Below, one piece after another: positions 6,709-11,223 of a stretch of DNA of 11,223 nt. The notes below the pieces were generated by a model. That model did no database searches. It was given only the letters and a program-made list of their open reading frames with translations, and was not told the DNA's origin. Source of the DNA: Chloroflexota bacterium (lineage in GTDB: Bacteria > Chloroflexota > Anaerolineae > B4-G1 > SLSP01). Positions within the stretch are counted from its first letter, which is position 1, and the number at the start of each line of letters is the position of its first letter. The translations under genes and the position numbers were made by a program. The stretch covers positions 1-11,223 of the forward strand of contig JAKJAB010000090.1 in the NCBI GenBank assembly GCA_022707725.1, given 5' to 3'.

Positions 6709-6897
6709 TACATTCCCTCCTTGATGATTCTCGTTTCACATACAATCTGCGCTTATTCTAACGCCAAAAAGCGGCCACCCCCAGTCCCAAACGATGGATT
6801 TTACCAATTCTGAAAGGTCTATGTTCAGCTATGCCGAAAGTCATAGAAGACATAAAGGCAAGAGTTTGTTGTTATGACCAAACGCGGGGTTTTTTAG

Positions 6898-6924
6898 TCA
6901 ACGGATTCAACGAGTGAAACGGGT
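6898..6924 (+). repeat. Three 9-nt iterons upstream of the GH172 promoter
   Basis: TCAACGGAT, TCAACGAGT and GAAACGGGT are contiguous and share an AACG core spaced exactly nine bases apart. They end 18 bases before the candidate -35. Such phased half-sites can bind a transcription factor; that is inference from position only. Confidence 0.3.
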
Positions 6925-6930
6925 TTTCGC

Positions 6931-6950
6931 CGGGGCTTCTATTTGCCCCG
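6931..6950. promoter_or_regulatory. Inverted repeat overlapping the GH172 -35 (operator candidate)
   Basis: CGGGGC (6931-6936) and GCCCCG (6945-6950) form a perfect 6-bp dyad around eight bases. The right arm overlaps the proposed -35. A repressor bound here would block transcription of the glycosidase gene. No U-run follows, so it is unlikely to be a terminator. Confidence 0.35.
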
Positions 6951-6971
6951 CCCCATATTCACCTGTATAAT
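6943..6971 (+). promoter_or_regulatory. Sigma-70-type promoter for the GH172 gene
   Basis: A perfect TATAAT (6966-6971) follows a weaker -35, TTGCCC (6943-6948, four of six matches), with a 17-base spacer. Transcription would begin near 6978, giving a leader of about 42 bases. This placement argues that translation starts at 7021 and not at the upstream ATG at 6943, which would lie before the transcript start. Confidence 0.55.
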
Positions 6972-7020
6972 GCCCTACAATACACAGCATAACCAAAATT
7001 CTATCGAAAAGGAGCATATT

Positions 7021-8103
7021 ATGGCTACATTCAACGGTTTAGGTCTACATATCGGCAATCTCGCCCGGCTCTCGAATGCACAATCGCGCTCGATCAGCCC
7101 GGAGAACTTCACCGGCGAGAAAGGCAAAGCGGGCATGGCCATCGAAGGGACCGGCGCGGGATGCGCCCGCGAACTGGGCCAGGGGTGGAAGATTTCGCCT
7201 TCGGTGGGCATCGATCCAGGGCAAACGTTCACCCTGGCGGACATCAGCGGGCCTGGCGCGATCCAGCAAATCTGGATGACGCCGACGGGTCACTGGCGTC
7301 ACAGCATCTTGCGCATCTACTGGGACAATCAAGAGCAGCCGTCGGTGGAGTGCCCGGTGGGCGATTTCTTTGCTGTGGGCTGGGGGCAGTACGCGCACCT
7401 GTCGTCGCTGGCGGTGTGCGTCAATCCCGGCAGCGCCTTCAACTGCTATTGGGAGATGCCCTTCCACAAACGCTGCCGCATCACGATGGAGAACATCAGC
7501 GAGGAGCGGATGACGCTCTACTACCAGATCAATTACACGCTCACCGATGTGCCGGACGATGTGGGATACTTCCACGCGCAATTCCGCCGCACCAACCCGC
7601 TGCCCTACAAAGAAGTCTACACCATCCTCGACGGCGTGAAGGGACAGGGGCACTACGTCGGCACCTACATGGCGTGGGGCGTCAACAACACCGGCTGGTG
7701 GGGCGAAGGCGAGATCAAGTTCTATATGGACGGCGACGGCGAGTTCCCCACCATCTGCGGCACAGGGACGGAGGACTACTTCTGCGGCTCGTACAACTTC
7801 GAGAGCCCGGCGACGCGCGAGTACCAGCCTTTCACCACGCCCTACAGCGGGCTGCACCAGGTCATCAAACCCGACGGCGTCTACCGTTCGCAACAACGCT
7901 TCGGCCTGTACCGCTGGCACATCGTCGATCCCATCCGCTTTCAGAAAGACCTGCGGGTGACGATCCAGGCGCTCGGTTGGCGCAGCTTCAAGCGCTACCT
8001 CCCCCTGCAGGACGACATCGCCTCTGTCGCCTACTGGTACCAGAGCTTGCCGACCGCGCCTTTCCCGGTTTTGCCCGCCCGCGATTACCTGGAAGTCATT
8101 TGA
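7021..8103 (+). CDS. GH172 (DUF2961) family glycoside hydrolase
   Basis: The 360-aa protein has the hallmarks of the DUF2961 family, now GH172, whose characterised members cleave alpha-D-arabinofuranosides and fructofuranose-containing sugars. Recognisable pieces are the N-terminal SRSISPENFTGEKGKAGMA (22-40), the GPGAIQQIWM strand (77-86), the WDNQEQPSVECPVGDFF segment (101-117), GEGEIKFYMDGDGEFPTICG (228-247) and GTGTEDYFCGSYNF (247-260). Glu229 or Glu231 together with Glu251 are the likely catalytic carboxylates, judged from spacing known in the family. No signal peptide is seen, so it is probably cytoplasmic and acts on imported oligosaccharides. AAAGGAG lies six bases before the ATG at 7021; an in-frame ATG at 6943 lies upstream of the promoter. 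The nearest functional relative here is the GH43 gene at 10502. Family is sure; substrate is inferred. Confidence 0.9.
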   Translation: MATFNGLGLHIGNLARLSNAQSRSISPENFTGEKGKAGMAIEGTGAGCARELGQGWKISPSVGIDPGQTFTLADISGPGAIQQIWMTPTGHWRHSILRIYWDNQEQPSVECPVGDFFAVGWGQYAHLSSLAVCVNPGSAFNCYWEMPFHKRCRITMENISEERMTLYYQINYTLTDVPDDVGYFHAQFRRTNPLPYKEVYTILDGVKGQGHYVGTYMAWGVNNTGWWGEGEIKFYMDGDGEFPTICGTGTEDYFCGSYNFESPATREYQPFTTPYSGLHQVIKPDGVYRSQQRFGLYRWHIVDPIRFQKDLRVTIQALGWRSFKRYLPLQDDIASVAYWYQSLPTAPFPVLPARDYLEVI

Positions 8104-8143
8104 GTAGACGGTAGGCGGGGCCTTCCCCCTATCTACTGTCTAC
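8104..8143. repeat. Inverted heptad repeat / hairpin between GH172 and corA
   Basis: GTAGACGGTAG (8104-8114) pairs with CTACTGTCTAC (8133-8143) over 11 positions with one G-T wobble. The interior GGGG/CCCC (8117-8120, 8125-8128) can extend the structure around a CCTT loop. Both arms consist of 7-nt units of the C(A/G)GTAGA type in opposite orientation, matching the array at 1654-1681. The stem begins right after the GH172 stop and ends four bases before the corA ribosome site. It could weakly terminate the first gene or mask translation of the second. No U-run is present. Confidence 0.55.
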
Positions 8144-8155
8144 CTTGGAGGGTCT

Positions 8156-9139
8156 ATGATTCGCATCCTATATTTCAGTAGCGCGGGAGAAATTCGCACC
8201 GCTGTCGCTACAGAAGCGTTGCCGGAACTGCTGCACGACACGGAGGGGATGCTGTGGTTGGACATGCGCGAAGAGTCGCCGGAGGCCTGCACGCCCATTT
8301 TGCGCGACGTATTCGGTTTCCACCCCTTGGCGATCGATGATGCGTTAGAAGAATCGCACGTTCCCAAAGTGGACGATTGGGGCAAATACCTGTATCTAGT
8401 GCTGCACGCGGTCAGTTACGACATCGATGAAAACGACATCGACACGCTGGAACTGGATATGTTCGTGGGTGCAAACTATATCGTCACCCACCATGACACG
8501 CCATTGAAAGCCGTGGATCGCGTGTGGAACCTGTGTCAGCGCGACGAACGTCACCTGCGGCGCGGCCCCGCGCATCTGCTCTACAAACTGGCCGACGAGG
8601 TCGCTGCCGATTATATGCCGGTCGTCGAAGACATCGATGTGACCATCGACGAAATCGAGGATCAGGTGTTCGATAACCCTGCGCGGAGCGTCCTGGAGCA
8701 GATTTTCGGCCTCAAGCGCACACTGCTCACGTTGCGGCGCATCATCGGCCCGCAGCGCGAGGTGCTCAACAAGCTCGGGCGCGGCGATTACGCCGTCATC
8801 CCTACCGAGTATGGCGTCTTCTTCCGCGATGTGTATGATCACCTGGTGCGGCTGTACGACATCAGCGAAAGCCTGCGCGATCTGGTCGGCGGCGCGCTGG
8901 ACACCTACCTGTCGGTCGTCAGCAATCGTATGAACGAGGTGATGAAGACGTTGACCATCATCACCACACTGTTTATGCCGGTCTCCTTTCTCGCCGGATT
9001 CTTCGGGATGAACTTTTTCCAGCCCGTCTTCCGGCTCGACATCTGGACCAGCCCCGGCGCGTTGGCAGCGCTTATAGCGGCTATGCTACTCTTCCCCGTA
9101 GGGATGTTTCTGTGGATGCGAAAGCGAGCATGGATGTGA
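8156..9139 (+). CDS. corA: CorA-like magnesium/divalent cation channel
   Basis: This 327-aa member of the 2-TM-GxN family forms homopentameric channels for Mg2+ and sometimes Co2+, Ni2+ or Zn2+. The large N-terminal cytoplasmic domain (about 1-240) has the expected acidic alpha/beta part (for example FHPLAIDDALEESHVPKVDD, 55-74) and a long helix. The C-terminal end has the pore segment leading to the signature GMN at 284-286 (AGFFGMNF), a short periplasmic loop, and a second membrane segment (about 301-320) ending in basic MRKR. Length and motif order are normal. Residues YLSVVSNRMNEVMKTLTIIT (251-270) match the conserved family stretch before the pore. GGAGGG lies just before the ATG, following a hairpin built of heptad repeats. 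It overlaps the glycosyltransferase start, indicating co-translation. Ion specificity cannot be told from sequence. Confidence 0.93.
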   Translation: MIRILYFSSAGEIRTAVATEALPELLHDTEGMLWLDMREESPEACTPILRDVFGFHPLAIDDALEESHVPKVDDWGKYLYLVLHAVSYDIDENDIDTLELDMFVGANYIVTHHDTPLKAVDRVWNLCQRDERHLRRGPAHLLYKLADEVAADYMPVVEDIDVTIDEIEDQVFDNPARSVLEQIFGLKRTLLTLRRIIGPQREVLNKLGRGDYAVIPTEYGVFFRDVYDHLVRLYDISESLRDLVGGALDTYLSVVSNRMNEVMKTLTIITTLFMPVSFLAGFFGMNFFQPVFRLDIWTSPGALAALIAAMLLFPVGMFLWMRKRAWM

Positions 9140-10299
9140 ACCCAGCAATGGACAGCCAAAATCCAAAACGCATTTTGATACTTACCGCCAACGCGGGATT
9201 TGGACATCGCAGCGCCGCCATCGCCATCGCTGCGGCTTTGCAGGAAATCTACTCGGATTTATGTACCGTCGAGATTGTGAACCCGCTGGATGACAAACGG
9301 ACGCCGCTGCCCTTACGTGAGAGCCAAAGCGATTATGACAAGCTGGTGCGCATTATGCCAGAATTTTACCGGTTTTGGTACGAAACCAGCGATAGTGCGG
9401 CTGGCAGCACTGTCATCGACGCAGCCTTGCTACCGATGTTACTGGAAGTCATGGCCGATCTGATCCGGAAGCATCATCCTGATGTTATTGTGACCACCTA
9501 TCCCCTCTACCAGTTCCCGCTCCACACGGCTTACAGCTTGCACCGCCAACGCGCGCCGTTGGTCACAGTCATCACGGACTTGGTCAGCGTCCATCGGGTA
9601 TGGTTTCATCGCACCTGTGACCTGTGCATCGTCCCCACCGAGGCCGTGCAGCAACTAGGACTGGAATCTCACATCCCACCGCACAAACTGAAAATCGTCG
9701 GCATCCCAGTTCATCCAGATTTTGCGCGCGAGCGTCAGGACAAAGCCTCCCTGCGCACCGAACTGGGCTGGCGAACCGATCTCATCACACTCCTGATCGT
9801 GAGCAGCAAACGGGTGAGCAAACTGCGCGACATTCTACGCGCGCTCAATCACGCGCGCCTGCCGCTGCAACTTGCCATCGTGACCGGCGGCGATGAGGTG
9901 TTATACAACGATCTCAGCCAATGGGAATGGCACGTCGAGACGCACCTCTATCAATTCGTGAAAACCATGCCCATGCTGATGCACGCCGCCGATTGTGTGA
10001 TGAGCAAAGCCGGCGGGTTGATCGTTTCAGAATCGCTGGCTTGCGGTCTGCCGATCTTGTTGGCGGACGTGCTGCCCGGCCAGGAAACTGGCAACGCCGA
10101 TTACGTTGTGCAAAACGGCGCCGGGGCGCTCGCCGAAGACCCGAGTACAGCTTTGGAAGTGCTCTATCACTGGCTCGACCAGGACGCCCACCAGCTCGCT
10201 GAATACGCGCAAAACGCGCAACGCCTGGGCCGTCCACACGCGGCTTACGACATCGCCGATCTGGTATGGGAACTCGCCTCGCGCACCCAAACGCCATAA
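9112..10299 (+). CDS. MGDG-synthase/UgtP-type glycolipid glycosyltransferase (GT28-like)
   Basis: Enzymes of this type transfer a sugar from a UDP-sugar to diacylglycerol on the inner face of the membrane, making mono- or diglycosyl lipids. The protein (395 aa from 9112) has the two-domain GT-B plan. The N-domain carries ANAGFGHRSAAIAI (26-39) and ITDLVSVHRVWF (154-165). The C-domain carries VGIPVHPDF (196-204), MSKAGGLIVSESLACGLPI (297-315) and LPGQETGNADYVVQNGAG (321-338), the donor-binding region. It has no membrane segment. The start is uncertain: in-frame ATGs at 9112, 9130 and 9148 all lack a strong ribosome site. The first two overlap corA and the third, just after its stop, gives MDSQNPKRILIL. 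Galactose versus glucose, and lipid versus other acceptor, cannot be decided. Its TAA is followed in frame by an FAH remnant. Confidence 0.85.
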   Translation: MDAKASMDVNPAMDSQNPKRILILTANAGFGHRSAAIAIAAALQEIYSDLCTVEIVNPLDDKRTPLPLRESQSDYDKLVRIMPEFYRFWYETSDSAAGSTVIDAALLPMLLEVMADLIRKHHPDVIVTTYPLYQFPLHTAYSLHRQRAPLVTVITDLVSVHRVWFHRTCDLCIVPTEAVQQLGLESHIPPHKLKIVGIPVHPDFARERQDKASLRTELGWRTDLITLLIVSSKRVSKLRDILRALNHARLPLQLAIVTGGDEVLYNDLSQWEWHVETHLYQFVKTMPMLMHAADCVMSKAGGLIVSESLACGLPILLADVLPGQETGNADYVVQNGAGALAEDPSTALEVLYHWLDQDAHQLAEYAQNAQRLGRPHAAYDIADLVWELASRTQTP

Positions 10300-10302
10300 C
10301 AA

Positions 10303-10437
10303 GGAAGACTCTTCACCGGCGCGCCCGAAGGCGTGATTTTGGGGATGAAGGAGAAAGTCTGGCTGCAGCCGGGCGACGAAATCACCGTGGAAGTCGAGAA
10401 GTTAGGTAAATCGACCAACTGGCTGGCGGCGGAATAG
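10303..10437 (+). pseudogene. C-terminal remnant of a fumarylacetoacetate hydrolase (FAH) family gene
   Basis: About 44 codons read GRLFTGAPEGVILGMKEKVW, LQPGDEITVEVEKLGKSTNW and LAAE before a TAG. This is the usual C-terminal end of FAH-superfamily enzymes: TG(T/A)PEGV, then a PGDEVTVEIEGLG-like strand pair. Full-length members are about 200-300 aa, and their metal-binding and catalytic residues lie upstream, so this piece cannot be an active enzyme. It has no start with a ribosome site; the only internal ATG (10345) would give 30 residues. It lies in the same frame as the preceding glycosyltransferase, just past that gene's TAA. FAH-family members include sugar-acid dehydratases of pentose pathways (such as 2-dehydro-3-deoxy-D-arabinonate dehydratase), which would suit the neighbouring glycosidases, but this fragment cannot fix a function. 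Confidence 0.75.
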
Positions 10438-10457
10438 CCAACCGGTCATTCTTGCGC

Positions 10458-10474
10458 CACATGCTACGCATGTG
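10458..10474. promoter_or_regulatory. 17-bp perfect palindrome upstream of GH43 (operator candidate)
   Basis: CACATGC and GCATGTG are separated by three bases (TAC), giving a perfect 7-bp dyad 27 bases before the GH43 ATG. It could be a regulator site or a small hairpin. No convincing -10/-35 pair is seen in the 64-base gap, so the GH43 gene may depend on upstream transcription. Confidence 0.35.
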
Positions 10475-10501
10475 CCCATCATACCATACGAGGTGACAAT
10501 C

Positions 10502-11223
10502 ATGACAAAAACATACCGCAATCCCATTCTGCCCGGGTTCTATCCCGACCCTTCATTCTGTCGCGTTGGGGAAGACTACTTCATGGTGACCTCAACCTTC
10601 GAATACTTCCCCGGCCTGCCGATCTTTCACAGCCGCGACCTGGTGCACTGGCGGCAGATCGGGCACGTCCTCGACCGGCCCTCGCAATTGCCGCTCGACG
10701 GCGTGCGGCCCTCCGGCGGCTTGTATGCGCCGACGATCCGCTATCACGACGGCGTTTTCTACGTCATCAACACACTGGTGGCGGGGACAAAAGAGCACGG
10801 CAACTTCATCGTCACGGCGACCGACCCGGCCGGGCCGTGGTCGGAGCCGTACTGGCTGAAGGACGCGCCGGGCATCGACCCCTCGCTGCTCTTCGACGAC
10901 GACGGGTGCGTGTGGTATACCGGCAACCGCATTCCCCCGCAGGGTGAAAAGTATCGTGGACACCGTGAAATCTGGCTGCAAGAGCTAGATTTGCAGACGA
11001 TGCAACTCACCGGCGAGAAATACGCGCTATATGACGGCATGATGAAGGACAGCATCCATGCCGAAGCGCCGCATCTCTACAAAATCAACGGCTGGTACTA
11101 CCTGCTGATCGCGGAAGGCGGCACGAGCCACAACCACGCCGTCACCATCGCGCGCAGCCAAAACATCACTGGCCCCTACGAGAACAACCCGCGCAACCCC
11201 ATCCTGACACACCGCCACCTGGG
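10502..11223 (+). CDS. GH43-family glycosidase (beta-xylosidase/arabinofuranosidase type), N-terminal part (runs off right edge)
   Basis: The first 240 codons of a five-bladed beta-propeller GH43 enzyme are visible; the frame is open at the window end. All three catalytic acids are present: the base Asp16 in LPGFYPDPSF, the pKa-modulating Asp126 in PGIDPSLLFDDDG, and the general acid Glu188 in HAEAPHLYK. The segments TSTFEYFPGLPIFHSRDLVH (30-49) and GHVLDRPSQLPL (54-65) are typical of the beta-xylosidase-like GH43 subfamilies (subfamily 11/12 type), which usually carry a second C-terminal beta-sandwich and total about 500-550 aa. No signal peptide is seen, suggesting intracellular cleavage of xylo- or arabino-oligosaccharides. 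GAGGTG sits six bases before the ATG. The FAH remnant lies 64 bases upstream, and the GH172 gene is on the same strand beyond the corA pair. The likely role is pentose-polymer use. Confidence 0.92.
   Translation, partial: MTKTYRNPILPGFYPDPSFCRVGEDYFMVTSTFEYFPGLPIFHSRDLVHWRQIGHVLDRPSQLPLDGVRPSGGLYAPTIRYHDGVFYVINTLVAGTKEHGNFIVTATDPAGPWSEPYWLKDAPGIDPSLLFDDDGCVWYTGNRIPPQGEKYRGHREIWLQELDLQTMQLTGEKYALYDGMMKDSIHAEAPHLYKINGWYYLLIAEGGTSHNHAVTIARSQNITGPYENNPRNPILTHRHL

Larger units (their letters stand above)
6709..7020. other. 312-base divergent intergenic region between the ABC cassette and GH172
   Basis: This gap must hold promoters for both directions. Toward the right, a promoter, a dyad and three short iterons can be seen (listed separately). 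Toward the left only the ribosome site of the ATPase gene is clear; a TAGAAT -10-like hexamer occurs on the minus strand near 6750 but has no acceptable -35. A six-T run at 6890-6895 follows GCGGGG but has no real stem. Small open frames here lack ribosome sites, and I see no gene. Confidence 0.6.

Noticed and set aside
6794..6877. 27-aa open frame in the ABC-GH172 intergenic region
   Set aside because: No ribosome site, no promoter nearby and no recognisable composition; a frame this short is expected by chance.
6881..6895. GCGGGG followed by six T, looking like an intrinsic terminator
   Set aside because: No stable stem precedes the T-run (at best four pairs) and no plus-strand gene ends upstream of it.
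6943..7020. N-terminal extension of GH172 to an ATG-type start at 6943
   Set aside because: It would contain the TATAAT promoter and lacks a ribosome site. The ATG at 7021 has AAAGGAG six bases upstream and begins the family-like sequence.
7045..7920. Long open frame on the minus strand (291 aa) opposite the GH172 gene, and a 317-aa plus-strand frame at 7161-8114
   Set aside because: Both are out-of-frame shadows of a clearly conserved glycosidase. Their translations are compositionally odd (rich in R, H, A, V or L) with no family motif, and high third-position GC explains the lack of stops.
10300..10437. Stop-codon read-through producing a glycosyltransferase-FAH fusion as the normal product
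   Set aside because: The TAA context is not a recognised read-through signal that I can name, the glycosyltransferase already has a normal C-terminus, and the extension matches only a fragment of an unrelated enzyme; a remnant is simpler.
1..11223. CRISPR array, tRNA/rRNA genes, insertion sequence or prophage
   Set aside because: No regularly spaced long repeats, no cloverleaf or rRNA-like segments, and no transposase, integrase or phage structural motifs were seen on either strand.

Overview
The window reads as a moderately GC-rich bacterial chromosome segment with short intergenic gaps, Shine-Dalgarno-led genes and no tRNA, rRNA, insertion sequence or CRISPR array. The gene mix includes a GH172 (DUF2961) enzyme, a GH43 enzyme, an MGDG-synthase-type glycosyltransferase and a YvfRSTU-like ABC/two-component cassette. 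Short 7-nt-phased intergenic repeats are also present. Together these would suit a Chloroflexota (Anaerolineae-like) genome. That assignment is inference, since no taxonomic marker is present.

Layout. (1) 1-1667: the start of an Ldh_2-family malate/lactate-type dehydrogenase runs leftward out of the window. It has a good promoter and a 26-codon upstream ORF that overlaps its start codon. Divergently, a YgeA-like amino-acid racemase is followed 10 nt later by a 167-aa protein of unknown function. (2) 1775-3040: an MFS transporter with a TTG start. (3) 3066-6708, minus strand: a four-gene cassette in the order ABC ATPase, ABC-2 permease, histidine kinase, NarL-type response regulator. A perfect hairpin separates the transporter pair from the kinase/regulator pair. 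(4) 7021-8103: a GH172-type glycoside hydrolase with its own promoter-like region. (5) 8156-10299: a CorA-like divalent-cation channel overlapping a GT28 glycolipid glycosyltransferase. (6) 10303-10437: a previously unlabelled C-terminal remnant of a fumarylacetoacetate hydrolase (FAH) family gene. (7) 10502 to the right edge: the N-terminal two-thirds or so of a GH43 enzyme.

How the genes may work together. The cassette in region 3 resembles Bacillus systems in which an intramembrane-type kinase and its regulator control an adjacent export ABC transporter (YvfRSTU, LnrJK-LnrLMN). A cell-envelope stress or drug-export role is therefore plausible. GH172 and GH43 on the right, with the FAH remnant between them, suggest an arabinose/xylose-polymer utilisation locus. 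That locus appears to have been interrupted or rearranged around the corA-glycosyltransferase pair. The racemase next to an Ldh_2 dehydrogenase hints at D-amino-acid or hydroxy-acid metabolism.

I see no clearly novel multi-gene system. The items most worth checking are the FAH remnant in frame with the upstream stop, the leader ORF before the Ldh_2 gene, the heptad repeats, and the ABC/two-component cassette.
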